Of a stretch of DNA of 64,000 bases, positions 27,050 through 36,562 are shown piece after piece (within the stretch, counting starts at the first letter, position 1; each line of letters opens with the position of its first letter). The stretch is from positions 62,001 to 126,000 of the forward strand of contig WVZY01000031.1 of the NCBI GenBank assembly GCA_011772205.1, written 5' to 3'. Source of the DNA: Candidatus Latescibacterota bacterium. GTDB taxonomy: Bacteria > Krumholzibacteriota > Krumholzibacteriia > WVZY01. The position numbers and the translations under genes were made by a program. A model generated the notes under the pieces. It saw nothing but the letters and a program-made list of their open reading frames with translations. It made no database searches and was not told the DNA's origin.

Positions 27050-27757
27050 TCACTTTACAAAAAGCTTGGGCGCTCCGAGACGAAGGAATCCGCGCTTCGC
27101 CCCTATCTCAACTCTCGTGTCTCGCTCAGGATAAATAATAATGTCCCCAACATCCAAAGTTAGATTGAATGGAGCATGCTCAAATGCATTTTTGTAGTCG
27201 TTCCTGCCTCTGTTTCTCACAACGAGCGTGCATGAGTGCGGGCCGGGCTCCAACTGCACGCGAAAATCGGCAAACCGGATCGTGTTCTTGAGTTCGGTGT
27301 CCGCTCCTTTTCTGACTATTTTATCGGTCGTGGAATCGATATAAGAGGCGACGGGCTGCTCGTCGACGAGTAGAATTGATTCTATTGCGTTGGCACTTTC
27401 ATGGGCTGCATAGTCGCGGTTTCGATGAACGATGATTTTGTTCGACAATTCCAGGCCGTCGAAAGCTACGATCAGGCTCCCCGGTTCAGCACTGCTCATC
27501 CCGGGGAACCCAGGCCTATCGCCAGAGCCCCGCGTGGGGATCGGCGGTATGGAATCGCTGAACTGAATCCAAAGAACCTTGTCTTTCGCGAACTTGAGTT
27601 GCCCGCCGAATGACACTTTGAAATGCAGCGTGTCCCCCTCTACCCTGACGAGTTCCCCTTTGATCGTCGAACCGTCTTTGAGATAAAGCACTTCTGCGTG
27701 AATCAGACAAGGCATCACAACTAAGAGCATGGCGGAAATCAATTTTCTAAGAGCCAA
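27050..27757 (-). CDS. Exported hypothetical protein with N-terminal SH3-like strand repeat
   Basis: No known function. A signal peptide ending PCLIHAEV is followed by VLYLKDGSTIKGELVRVEGD, a pattern seen in small Lsm/SH3-like modules of exported proteins. A middle region rich in Gly and Pro and a C-terminal beta-rich domain follow (LEPGPHSCTLVVRNRGRNDYK, resembling a PEGA-like or carbohydrate-binding strand layout). The start is TTG at 27757 with AAGGAGG nine bases upstream. It stands alone between convergent and same-strand neighbours. Confidence 0.65.
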   Translation of the reverse strand: MALRKLISAMLLVVMPCLIHAEVLYLKDGSTIKGELVRVEGDTLHFKVSFGGQLKFAKDKVLWIQFSDSIPPIPTRGSGDRPGFPGMSSAEPGSLIVAFDGLELSNKIIVHRNRDYAAHESANAIESILLVDEQPVASYIDSTTDKIVRKGADTELKNTIRFADFRVQLEPGPHSCTLVVRNRGRNDYKNAFEHAPFNLTLDVGDIIIYPERDTRVEIGAKRGFLRLGAPKLFVK

Positions 27758-27996
27758 AATGGTACCTCCTTGGACATCACAGGAGTAACGTGCTTCATTA
27801 TTCGATTTCTCTTATGCTTCCCAGGAAGGATCCAGCATCGGGCTATGATTGTCAACATGATGATGGATCATGCAATGGTGCTCGTCTCCCTGGAGCCACG
27901 CACTCCAAGATTGCCTCGTACTTCCGATAATCCTGCTCGACATCAGCCGCTCTTAAAACTGCCTATAAAAAGTTGACCGCCATGTCGAATTCGAAT

Positions 27997-30027
27997 TTAC
28001 TCAATGAGTACGGCCTTCCGGGACAGCGTTCCCTGCTGGGCTCTCATTTTGATAAAATACACACCTGAAGCCAATGAGGTCCCTCGATCATCCGTTCCAC
28101 TCCAGGGGATTTCGCTCAGGCCTATCCGCAATGGCCCGCTGTACAGAGTTGCAACGCGAGCTCCTTGCACGTTGAACACAGCCACTTCGACCTGATCTGA
28201 CTGCACGGAATGGAGAACAATGCGCGTACCAGAAGACGGATTGAAGGGATTTGGATAATTGGTAAGAAAGAACGCGGGAATGCTGCCCAAATCGGCGGGA
28301 TCTCTCTCGAGGGTCACACGCTTGAGGATCCACCCATCGGGATCCAAGTCGACCGAAGCGATCGGCCCGGGAACTTCGAACGCGAAACGATGCCTGGGCC
28401 CCGATGCCCATACCGTAGCGGTCGAATCCCATCCAGGTCGGGAGAAGCGAATATCCAAAGGTGCTCTGAATAAAGCTCCCCCGCTTTGAATCTGCTTCAC
28501 TTCGAGGCTCACGTAGTGTCCGGCTCCCTGGCCGTATTGGGTCCAGGAATATGCGTAATGCGGGCGACCGATACCGAATACCCACTGGTCGAAAAACCAC
28601 GAGAGGCTCTCACCGGACGCCGATTCGCATACCGCCTGGAAGTCGGCGGTGAGTGCATTCTCATAACCATGCGTCGATGCGTAATCGCTGAGGGCCTGGA
28701 AAAATGCGGAATCGCCCATAACGCGCCGCAGCATGTGCAGCACCCAGGCACCTTTCCAGTAAACCGTGATGTTGAACAGGTCATCGGGATCATACACCGA
28801 TCCCGGAAATCCCGAACTGAGATCTCTAACCGCCATGTAATCTCTGTATTCCTCAGGGCCTTGGGTGTTCTCCATCCAGAGAGCCTCTGCATAAGTAGCG
28901 AAACCCTCACTCAGCCAGATATCTCTCCAGTCTCCAACCGTAACGAAGTCTCCCCACCACTGATGAGCGAGCTCATGGGCGACGACCCTGTCGTTTCGAT
29001 GATCCCCCCTCACGAGAGAGCTGCCGTAAGTCGTGCACGTTTGGTGCTCCATTCCCAAGCTTCCCCAGCTTGCCTCGGCGATACCGTATTTTTCTCCAAC
29101 AAACGGGTATTGCCCGAAAACCGACGAGAAGAATTCGATCATCGAAACGGTCACGTTGAAATCTTCTTTCGCTTCGATGGAGTCCTCGGGGTAAATGAAA
29201 TACACGACTTCCATCGAATCTGCCGGGGCGTAGCGATAGTAATCCGAGTAAACGATATAATTCGATATCGCGACGGAGATGAGATAGGTGCTGATAGGAT
29301 ACGACTCCCTCCATTCGTACCGATGCTTTCCGTTGCCCCTATCGACAACTCCTACGAGGCGCCCGTTCGAAGCGACCACAAGCGTATCGGGAACGGTGAT
29401 CCAGATATCCGCAGTCGCCTTGTCATCGAGCACATCCTTGCAAGGCCACCACGTCCTCGCGTAGTCCGGTATGCTGATGCTAAAAATGGCCGGGGCATAA
29501 TCCGGACCATGAGTCTTGAACCTGAATGGTCCATAGCGACCCACAGAATCCGGTTGGCCGGAATAATCGATCGCTATTCGAAGCGTATCTCCCGGAGCAT
29601 AGGAAGCGGCAAGATCCACCGTTACGACATCGTTCGCATGGGTGAAAGACGCGGGCGAGCCGTTTGCACGAGCGCTCGACACCTCCATGTTGTCGAACAG
29701 GTCGAGCGCGATCACTGTAATCGGAACGGCCAGGACGCTGCATTTGGCCGCCACTGTGCCGCTGACCGTTTCTGCGGTGGGATCGACTTCGAGGTCGAGC
29801 TCATAATGCAGGACATCGAAACCCTGCTGGAGGGAGGACGCCCGTCCCTTTCGCTCCTGCTGCATCCTGAATAGGCCCGGCCAGCGATGCTGCATCTCTT
29901 TCTTTGCATTCATCTCGGAGTGCAGTAGCGTGTCTCCGGAGATCTGTTCGTGAGGCGGGGAAGCGGCTACCAGACGTCCGGAAAGGAGCCATATCAGGGG
30001 GAACGTGCAGAGGAGCTTCACTCGCAT
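27997..30027 (-). CDS. Secreted M1-family aminopeptidase with C-terminal FlgD-like/type IX sorting domain
   Basis: A 676-residue zinc metallopeptidase exported by a signal peptide (LLCTFPLIWLLSGRLVAA). The active site reads VVAHELAHQWWGD with the third ligand Glu in SEGFATYAEALW. The substrate-site GxMEN motif is altered to GMEHQ. The last 85 residues (LTNYPNPFNPSSGTRI onward, ending GVYFIKMRAQQGTLSRKAVLIE) form the FlgD-like domain that marks many secreted FCB proteins for type IX-like export and surface attachment. A paralogue lies at 40650-42659. GGAGG precedes the ATG. Confidence 0.93.
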   Translation of the reverse strand: MRVKLLCTFPLIWLLSGRLVAASPPHEQISGDTLLHSEMNAKKEMQHRWPGLFRMQQERKGRASSLQQGFDVLHYELDLEVDPTAETVSGTVAAKCSVLAVPITVIALDLFDNMEVSSARANGSPASFTHANDVVTVDLAASYAPGDTLRIAIDYSGQPDSVGRYGPFRFKTHGPDYAPAIFSISIPDYARTWWPCKDVLDDKATADIWITVPDTLVVASNGRLVGVVDRGNGKHRYEWRESYPISTYLISVAISNYIVYSDYYRYAPADSMEVVYFIYPEDSIEAKEDFNVTVSMIEFFSSVFGQYPFVGEKYGIAEASWGSLGMEHQTCTTYGSSLVRGDHRNDRVVAHELAHQWWGDFVTVGDWRDIWLSEGFATYAEALWMENTQGPEEYRDYMAVRDLSSGFPGSVYDPDDLFNITVYWKGAWVLHMLRRVMGDSAFFQALSDYASTHGYENALTADFQAVCESASGESLSWFFDQWVFGIGRPHYAYSWTQYGQGAGHYVSLEVKQIQSGGALFRAPLDIRFSRPGWDSTATVWASGPRHRFAFEVPGPIASVDLDPDGWILKRVTLERDPADLGSIPAFFLTNYPNPFNPSSGTRIVLHSVQSDQVEVAVFNVQGARVATLYSGPLRIGLSEIPWSGTDDRGTSLASGVYFIKMRAQQGTLSRKAVLIE

Positions 30028-30306
30028 TCAAGACCTCCACAGGGCCGAGCAGGCATTGACCGGCATCCTTTCAAGTCCCTAATATACAATAAGTTTCTTC
30101 GAAAACAAGTGCTTTCTGAGGATAGCAACTGTGAATGGCGGCGATTCACTTGCGCTTGTGCGTTCGGTGGTCTTCATTGGCGTGCACGTCCCCAGCGCTC
30201 TTCTCTGGGTGCCCCCGATGATTTTGAGTTCAAACTGGATATTGCTATATTTGAACCGGTCTTTTAGAATCCAAAAAGGGCGTAAGCACCTATTTGATGC
30301 AATCCC

Positions 30307-32139
30307 ATGAACCGCAACTTCATAGATGAACTCGAGGAACGAATCCTGCTCGCAGACGGCGCTATGGGCACCATGCTGTACGCAAAGGGAGTCTATATCA
30401 ATACTTGTTTCGATGAACTCAACCTGAGCCGTCCGAGCCTCGTGTCCGATATCCACAAGGAATACCTTCAAGCCGGGGCGGAAATCCTCGAAACCAATAC
30501 CTTTGGTGCCAACCGCTTCAAGCTCGCTACCTTCGGGATCGAGGACAGAGTCAAGCAGATCAACGAAGCCGGGGCCGACCTTGCCAGATCCTCGGCAAAC
30601 AAAGCCGCCTTCATCGCTGGCTCGATCGGGCCCCTGGGCAAACCCCTCCGTCCTCTGGGAAAGATCTCGAAAGAGGACGCCTTCGCTGCTTTCAAGGAGC
30701 AGGCTGAAGCATTGGCTCCAAATGTCGACCTGTTCATAGTCGAGACGATCCACAGTCTCGAAGAAATGCGGATCGCCATCGAGGCAATCAAATCCATCAG
30801 CAGCCTGCCGATCGTTGCACAGATGACGTTTACGGATGAGGAGCAAACCCTTGCCGGAGAATCACCCGAACAAGTAGCCCGCGGCTTGGAATCATATGAC
30901 GTTGCATGCATCGGCATCAATTGCTCGATAGGTCCCCAACCGATGCTCGAGATCATCGAGAAAATGGGCGCCGTCACCGATAAGATACTGTCCGCTCAGC
31001 CGAACGCCGGCTCTCCAAGGCTAGTAGAAAACCGCTTTATCTATCTAACCTCGCCGGAGTACATGGCTGAGTATGCAAAAAGGTTCATACAAACAGGCGT
31101 TTCGATCGTGGGCGGCTGCTGCGGAACCACGCCAGAGCACATCAAAGCGATGGCCAGCGCAATACGTGCCTTACGACCGGTCCATGTCCACACGCATAAG
31201 TCACTGGAAGTCGTTGCTGAGAGAGAGGTTCTCCCGGAAACGCCTTTTGAACAGAGGAGCAGACTCGCCGCTTCTCTAGGAAAAAAATTTGTTATCAGTG
31301 TTGAAATCGATCCGCCCAGGGGTCTGGATCCCTCCCGCCCATTGGAAGCGGCGAGGCTCATGAAAAAAAGCGGTGTGGATGCCATTAACATTGCCGATGG
31401 CCCCCGTGCAAGCGCCCGAATGAGTCCCATGGCCCTGGCCACGTTGATGGAAAAAGAAGCTGGCATCGAAACGCTCCTTCACTACTGCTGCCGGGATCGG
31501 AATCTGCTTGGGATGCAGGCGGATCTCATCGGTGCTCATGCTCTCGGTCTCCGCAATGTCCTGATAATCACCGGCGATCCGCCGAAGCTCGGTGACTACC
31601 CAAGCGCCACGGCTGTTTTTGACGTGGACTCTATTGGTTTGGTTCAAATCGTTCGGAACCTCAACCGTGGTCTCGACCTGGCAGGCAATCCTCTCGGGGC
31701 AGCCACTTCGTTCGCCATTGGCGTCGGTGCGAATCCTGGGGCCATGGACCTGGAAACGGAGATAAAGCGCTTTTACGAAAAGGTCGAATCGGGAGCTGAA
31801 TTCGTGCTAACCCAGCCGGTCTACGAAGCATCTCTCCTCGAGAACTTCATCAACAAAACAAGGAATGTCGAGATTCCCATTCTAGTCGGAATCCTCCCCT
31901 TGAGCAGCTACAAGAACGCAGAGTTTCTGCACAACGAAGTGCCCGGGATGCAAATTCCCAAGAAGATACGGAGCCGGATGAAGCGCACACCGTCGGGCGA
32001 TGCCGCCCGGAGGCTGGGCATCAAGATCGCTCAAGAGGCTCTGCAGGATTGCATGACACTCCAAGCCGTTAAAGGCGCTTACATCATGCCGCCCTTCGGT
32101 AGATACGAATCCGTTCTGAGAATTATAGAGGTCCTTTAG
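30307..32139 (+). CDS. Bifunctional homocysteine S-methyltransferase/methylenetetrahydrofolate reductase
   Basis: 610 residues in two domains, like Bacillus YitJ. The first (1-300) is a homocysteine methyltransferase barrel with zinc ligands Cys206 in GINCSIGP and Cys271-Cys272 in GGCCGTTPEH. The second (about 325-610) is a MetF-type flavin reductase (FVISVEIDPPRG, ITGDPPKLGDYP, EFVLTQPVYE). No cobalamin-binding domain is present here, so either a separate methylating partner exists elsewhere or the enzyme links methyl-THF formation to homocysteine in another way. No clear ribosome site precedes the ATG. No S-box riboswitch was recognised in the 279-base gap upstream. Confidence 0.94.
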   Translation: MNRNFIDELEERILLADGAMGTMLYAKGVYINTCFDELNLSRPSLVSDIHKEYLQAGAEILETNTFGANRFKLATFGIEDRVKQINEAGADLARSSANKAAFIAGSIGPLGKPLRPLGKISKEDAFAAFKEQAEALAPNVDLFIVETIHSLEEMRIAIEAIKSISSLPIVAQMTFTDEEQTLAGESPEQVARGLESYDVACIGINCSIGPQPMLEIIEKMGAVTDKILSAQPNAGSPRLVENRFIYLTSPEYMAEYAKRFIQTGVSIVGGCCGTTPEHIKAMASAIRALRPVHVHTHKSLEVVAEREVLPETPFEQRSRLAASLGKKFVISVEIDPPRGLDPSRPLEAARLMKKSGVDAINIADGPRASARMSPMALATLMEKEAGIETLLHYCCRDRNLLGMQADLIGAHALGLRNVLIITGDPPKLGDYPSATAVFDVDSIGLVQIVRNLNRGLDLAGNPLGAATSFAIGVGANPGAMDLETEIKRFYEKVESGAEFVLTQPVYEASLLENFINKTRNVEIPILVGILPLSSYKNAEFLHNEVPGMQIPKKIRSRMKRTPSGDAARRLGIKIAQEALQDCMTLQAVKGAYIMPPFGRYESVLRIIEVL

Positions 32140-32623
32140 CATTGGGACTCTTCATACCCGGTTGGCACTTCCCCTATATTCCCAAGCCTGAAGGCGGCCT
32201 CCAGAAGATGCCTGCTACAAGCCGAGAGCTAAAAAAAATTTCCGGCATATGAATCCTTATCAGGCTTCGCGCTACGCCGCACCAGCATCGCACCAACCTT
32301 TTCTCCAATATCGCAACGTATTGATCTTAAAGCATTTGTCGTCAATTCATTCAGCGATTGCCGAAGGCCAGCCACTTGCCTACACAGGAATGTGCAAAAC
32401 ATCGCCCTTTCAAACCAATGGCAGTACTCGACAGTATAGACCGCGATATGGTATAATTTAATGTCTTAAGGGACAGGGGCCCATTCGGATCCTGAATGTT
32501 GGAATCTATTCTATTTCAGGATACTATGCGGACCATTTAAAGGGTTACATCAAGGGCTCTATCTCGAAACATGGACCTTTGTGCGCTGCATCTCTGCTCG
32601 ATTCATCCTGAAGGAGGTCTGTC
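32140..32623 (+). other. Intergenic region with promoter and structured leader
   Basis: No gene was found in these 484 bases. The left 280 bases show nothing clear. A promoter lies at 32428-32457, and the transcribed leader of about 160 bases to the small secreted protein carries an 8-bp perfect inverted repeat at 32489-32522. Confidence 0.45.
32428..32457 (+). promoter_or_regulatory. Sigma-70-type promoter of the small secreted protein
   Basis: TCGACA (32428-32433) and a perfect TATAAT (32452-32457) are 18 bases apart, 166 bases before the ATG at 32624. Confidence 0.55.
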
Positions 32624-33013
32624 ATGAAACGATTCGCCGTCGCACTGCTGGCCTGCGCTTTTGTTGCGGCTTCCCTCGCAAGTCCCGTTCTGGCCGCAGG
32701 TCCCAGCGTGTCGAAAAGCGTCCTGGGCAGCGATGATGAAATTGCCGTCATCGTCGTCCGTATCGCGGCCAGCGACCGGGATATCTATGGAATCACCATT
32801 GAGGACGAAAGCGGATCGATCGAAGACATCGTGTCACCGATTGGATGGAGCGGCGTCGCTGGAAGCGAGCTCGTCGCGTTCGGTACGGTCGATCGACCGA
32901 TCAAAGCGGGCTCGGCGAAGTCATTCCGCATCGTCACGACGAACAAGGACGCGAGTTTTACCATTCGATTCCGCGATAAAAACAGCCGGTTCGGAACGAA
33001 GAAAACAATTTAA
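32624..33013 (+). CDS. Small exported protein of unknown function
   Basis: 129 residues. The signal peptide MKRFAVALLACAFVAASLA ends at VLAAGPS, leaving a mature protein of about 105 residues. It is predicted all-beta, with no cysteines, and ends in a basic patch (FRDKNSRFGTKKTI). A strong AAGGAGG ribosome site, a good promoter with a long leader and a strong terminator directly behind suggest a well-expressed single gene. No family was recognised. Confidence 0.8.
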   Translation: MKRFAVALLACAFVAASLASPVLAAGPSVSKSVLGSDDEIAVIVVRIAASDRDIYGITIEDESGSIEDIVSPIGWSGVAGSELVAFGTVDRPIKAGSAKSFRIVTTNKDASFTIRFRDKNSRFGTKKTI

Positions 33014-33038
33014 TTTTTATCTAGGAGAGCGCGTAAAC

Positions 33039-33074
33039 AAAGGGGAGGTGTCTATACGGACCCCTCCCCTTTTT
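33039..33074 (+). terminator. Strong rho-independent terminator
   Basis: AAAGGGGAGG pairs with CCTCCCCTTT across a 14-base loop and runs into T. It lies 26 bases after the stop of the small exported protein. Confidence 0.85.
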
Positions 33075-33112
33075 CAAGCGGAGGAAACCTGTTCGCTTTT
33101 CTGTCATAGTTT

Positions 33113-35233
33113 TTGTATATTCAACGAAGGATGATAGGACCCTGCTCCGCATTCACCTATAGGTTGATCCCATTTAAACGCCTATTCCCCACCTTCCCCA
33201 TATTTTTCGCGTGCATCTTCGGAGGAGTTGCTGCTTGCAGCCATACGAGCGCAAGGCTTTCCAGGAAGGATGCGGCTCTTTTGCGGTTATCGAAAGGCGA
33301 TACGGCCTCGGCACGCCGCGCTCTGCAGAAGATCAATTGGAAAAAAAGTGAAGATCCAGAGGTGATCTTACTCCTTTCACGTCTGTACCGGGCGGAAAAG
33401 ACAATCGTAGGAAGATTGAAATCTCAGCAACTTCTCGAGGAAGCCCTATCGGCTTTCCCAGAAGATCTTCGAATCCATCTGGAGCTTGGGAAAACCTACT
33501 ACGAACAGACGTTCTATCCCGACGCTGAACGCTGCTTTTATATGGCTCTTGGCGATGAGACCACCGCCTGCGACGCCCACCATTGCCTTGCTGTGAATTA
33601 TTTCAGAAAATGGAAACGAAACCAGCAATTCACAGATGAATTGGAGCGTGCAGCTGATCATTACGAAGAAGCCACCGGTTGCGCGCCTGCCGATCTCACT
33701 TGGGCCATCGAAAGGGCCATGTGTTGCTATTGCCTGGGAGATACCTCTCTTTCCGCCGAGCTCTGCAAGGAAATAATCAGCCAAGACCCTACAGTCACAA
33801 AGGCGCTGTTCATACTCGGGGTGATTGCTTATGGCCAGCATCGATATGAGGAATCGGAACAAGCCTTCCGCCAAGCACTGTTGCACCTTCCAGAAGAAGA
33901 GATGGAGACGTTTCTGGACATAGCAATTCTCCTCCCTACCGCAGAAAGGATCGAATACGAACAAGCTTCCAAAGCCGACCGGCTCCGGATGAGAAAGTTA
34001 TTTTGGTTCGCGCGTGATCCGGACCCCACCACGCCGGTAAACGAACGCTACCTAGAACATATTGGCCGCATGTTCTTGGCGGACCTTCACTATTCCACCG
34101 ACCAGCCACGCCTCCGCGGGTGGGAAACGCAAAGAGGCAAAGCGATCATCAAGTTCGGCTGGCCTTCTCGAATAAACAGGACGCTGGCGAGGGTAACCAC
34201 CAATGTGATTGACGGCTGGGCAGAGTTCTGGACCTATGGGGCAGAAGTCGGCGACTGGCAGCTCGTTTTTGTGGACGAATTTCTCAACGGAAACTCCATC
34301 GTTCCCAGGGAACCAGCCTACGAGCACATGGCACAAATGCTCGTCAACTCAGCCGCGTCGAGCTCATATGAGCCGGGTGCGGTCGATATTCCGGGCGCAT
34401 TCGATATCGTCTCGTTCAGAAACAACACCCTATCGGGTGCCGTTTACCTCGCCGCCAGGGTCGACGCAGACAGTCTGCTGAGGAGCTTGAAATCGGATGC
34501 TTTGGAAAGTTATCTGATCCGAGGAGTTTTTTTCGATTCTTCGTGGAATGAGCGGATGCGATTCGCCGATACGCTCTCAGGCCCTGATTTGATGCCGATC
34601 GGCGAGCTCGACGATAAGTGGCTGTACGCAATAAAAGATGTCCAGCTGCCGTTCGATCAGTACCAGGTATCCTGCGCGCTGGAAGACCCCTTTGGAGAAA
34701 CGCGTCGGATTTTCAAAGGGACGGTCACTTCGCGGCGGTTCTTGAGCGATTCCCTCACTTTGAGCGATGTTCTGGTGTACAGGGATCAGAAATCGCATCC
34801 GGATGCTCCCAGTTTCGAGAGGAACGGACGGACATTTGTCCCGAATCCCGGGCATTTGATCGAAGAGGGCGAACGGTTAAGCGTTTATTTTGAAATTTAC
34901 AACCTTGTGCAGTACCAATCGAGCAGCGAGTACGAGGTTTCTTATACAATTTTCGAGCATCCTGAAGAACTAGAAGAAGGCGGATGGCTGTGGCTTGCCA
35001 GAGGATTGAAATGGCTCGCTGGTATCGAAGAGCAGCAGACTCCCTCCATTATCCAAACAGCCACTCGGCGCAGCTTTGAGACCCCCGCAAATGAACTAAT
35101 GGCTATCAATATCGATCCCCTCGAAGCAGGCCGATATATTCTCAAGGTGAGCGTTTTTGACAAGTTCTCGGGAGAGGTGGCAGCGGTTTCTACGGTATTC
35201 ACCAAGGGGATCTGGGAAATCGAACCGTATTGA
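33113..35233 (+). CDS. GWxTD-domain lipoprotein with N-terminal TPR repeats
   Basis: 706 residues. A lipoprotein signal (FFACIFGGVAAC, Cys about 42) is followed by TPR-like repeats to about residue 280. The GWxTD domain follows, recognised by WFARDPDPTTPVNERYLEH and RGWETQRGKAIIKFGWP, where the usual GWxTDRG is GWETQRG. The C-terminal 300 residues are beta-rich. GWxTD proteins are common in Acidobacteria and FCB-type phyla and have no established function. The start could be TTG 33113 or ATG 33131; neither has a good ribosome site. Its end overlaps the next, convergent gene by 35 bases. Confidence 0.8.
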   Translation: MYIQRRMIGPCSAFTYRLIPFKRLFPTFPIFFACIFGGVAACSHTSARLSRKDAALLRLSKGDTASARRALQKINWKKSEDPEVILLLSRLYRAEKTIVGRLKSQQLLEEALSAFPEDLRIHLELGKTYYEQTFYPDAERCFYMALGDETTACDAHHCLAVNYFRKWKRNQQFTDELERAADHYEEATGCAPADLTWAIERAMCCYCLGDTSLSAELCKEIISQDPTVTKALFILGVIAYGQHRYEESEQAFRQALLHLPEEEMETFLDIAILLPTAERIEYEQASKADRLRMRKLFWFARDPDPTTPVNERYLEHIGRMFLADLHYSTDQPRLRGWETQRGKAIIKFGWPSRINRTLARVTTNVIDGWAEFWTYGAEVGDWQLVFVDEFLNGNSIVPREPAYEHMAQMLVNSAASSSYEPGAVDIPGAFDIVSFRNNTLSGAVYLAARVDADSLLRSLKSDALESYLIRGVFFDSSWNERMRFADTLSGPDLMPIGELDDKWLYAIKDVQLPFDQYQVSCALEDPFGETRRIFKGTVTSRRFLSDSLTLSDVLVYRDQKSHPDAPSFERNGRTFVPNPGHLIEEGERLSVYFEIYNLVQYQSSSEYEVSYTIFEHPEELEEGGWLWLARGLKWLAGIEEQQTPSIIQTATRRSFETPANELMAINIDPLEAGRYILKVSVFDKFSGEVAAVSTVFTKGIWEIEPY

Positions 35234-35612
35234 TGCTCCCGGGGATTTCTTTGCCCGGTTTCTGCGGAGGAGATTCTTCTTCTTCACCTTCCAAAAAGAC
35301 TTTTATAATGAAATAACTGACGAACGCTCCTCCAATAGTCCACATTATAATCTCCTTAACGAGATTCCGCTCTTCTTCCTCTTCCTCATAAAGGGAAGCC
35401 TCCGTCGTATCTGGCTGAAGCGCAAATGCACCCAATGATTTCGCAGCAGAAGGGGACAAGCTCGCAGGTTCACTTTTGAACTGGGCGGCTTCTTCAGCAG
35501 TCCTCTCTCCCTTCAGCGGCAAATCATTGCCGAAGGATGAGTGAGACCACCCACACGCTGTGAGGGCAGCGGCAATCACAAAAATAGCCAGTTTGGTTGG
35601 ATCTGAATGCAT
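35199..35612 (-). CDS. Small acidic lipoprotein-like protein of unknown function
   Basis: 137 residues from the ATG at 35612. A signal peptide with lipobox-like LTAC (near residue 20) is followed by a low-complexity acidic stretch (YEEEEEERN), one membrane helix (IIMWTIGGAFVSYFIIKVFL) and another acidic run, then a Pro-rich tail. A promoter with its -10 only 15 bases before this ATG supports the start. It overlaps the 3' end of the GWxTD gene on the other strand by 35 bases. No family was recognised. Confidence 0.5.
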   Translation of the reverse strand: MHSDPTKLAIFVIAAALTACGWSHSSFGNDLPLKGERTAEEAAQFKSEPASLSPSAAKSLGAFALQPDTTEASLYEEEEEERNLVKEIIMWTIGGAFVSYFIIKVFLEGEEEESPPQKPGKEIPGSINTVRFPRSPW

Positions 35613-35626
35613 GATATCTCTGATTA

Positions 35627-35654
35627 AATATAATATTATTAGGTGTCTTGACAA
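35627..35654 (-). promoter_or_regulatory. Possible sigma-70-type promoter of the small acidic protein
   Basis: On the minus strand TTGTCA (35649-35654) and TATATT (35627-35632) are separated by 16 bases. The predicted transcript start is only about eight bases before the ATG, so the message would be nearly leaderless. Confidence 0.4.
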
Positions 35655-35798
35655 AGGCTTTTGCTCTATTTAGTTTTAAAGTGCTACCAGCCAATGCTGA
35701 CGCTTGGTCTGTAGTGCAGAGTGGGTCTGTTCTGGTCGGCGACAGACCCCTTTGCTATTAAGCTTAACTTTGGCTTCCGCCGACCTTTATTGCACCCG

Positions 35799-36449
35799 TC
35801 ACTTTCCCACAGCCAAGCTTTCAGGTTTTCCAAAATTCTCTGAGAATCTGGTTTGGAGCCTTTTTCTCAACAGGACTTTCGAGTTTTTCCAGGCGACGAC
35901 ATACTGAAGCGCAGAGAGATAGGCGAGTAACAAAATCACCAGCATAGCGGAAGTCACCACATGGGTAGAAAAATAAAAACCGCCTGCTAAGAAATAACCG
36001 TACGTCAAGATCCCAATCCCAGCGAGACTCTGGATAACCATTTTGAATTTTCCCAATCGCGTCGGATTGATGGAGGTAACCTGACGGCGGGAGGCGATAG
36101 CTCTTAGGAGCGTCACACCAATCTCACGCACCAAAATAAGGCCGAGCAACGTCCATATAATGACCGAGTTCATTCTTACGGCGATCACCGCGTAGATCAC
36201 CGCGATAACAATCTTGTCAGCAAGAGGATCCAGATGTTTACCCAGATTGGAGCATTGGGAGAAAGCTCGGGCCCACCACCCATCCACGGCGTCTAGCAGG
36301 ACGGCAAGAACGCAGAGAGCAGCCGCGACCTTTTCCCCGAAAGATGCAGCAAACATCCCGGCAGCACCCAGTGCCAGCAGGATCCTGAAGAGAGTCAGAA
36401 TGTTGGGTATCGTCAACGAAAACTCCCTTCGAGATTTGCAATCCCCCAT
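35799..36449 (-). CDS. pgsA: CDP-diacylglycerol-glycerol-3-phosphate 3-phosphatidyltransferase
   Basis: Makes phosphatidylglycerol phosphate at the inner membrane. The 216-residue protein has the complete CDP-alcohol phosphotransferase motif D-x2-DG-x2-AR-x8-G-x3-D-x3-D, seen as DAVDGWWAR followed by LGKHLDPLAD. NILTLFRILLA at the N-terminus is typical. About six membrane helices are visible. PgsA is the closest member of the superfamily by length and N-terminus. The gene is divergent from the TonB-like gene. Confidence 0.9.
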   Translation of the reverse strand: MGDCKSRREFSLTIPNILTLFRILLALGAAGMFAASFGEKVAAALCVLAVLLDAVDGWWARAFSQCSNLGKHLDPLADKIVIAVIYAVIAVRMNSVIIWTLLGLILVREIGVTLLRAIASRRQVTSINPTRLGKFKMVIQSLAGIGILTYGYFLAGGFYFSTHVVTSAMLVILLLAYLSALQYVVAWKNSKVLLRKRLQTRFSENFGKPESLAVGK

Positions 36450-36562
36450 TGGTCCAACGCTTTCCAGTTCGGAGCAGATATGTTATGTTTAATTCGTCCA
36501 CTATCCACGTTATTCGCCGGCTTCGCAAGTAGAAACTGCGCGTACCGGTAGGTGGTCTGACC

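Noticed and set aside
28486-29874. Plus-strand open frame of 462 codons
   Set aside because: Antisense to the M1 peptidase, whose zinc site and C-terminal domain are unmistakable.
30028-30306. Possible S-box or cobalamin riboswitch before the MetH/MetF fusion
   Set aside because: Only a short hairpin (GTGAAT-N6-ATTCAC near 30130) was seen; none of the conserved core sequences of these riboswitches was found.
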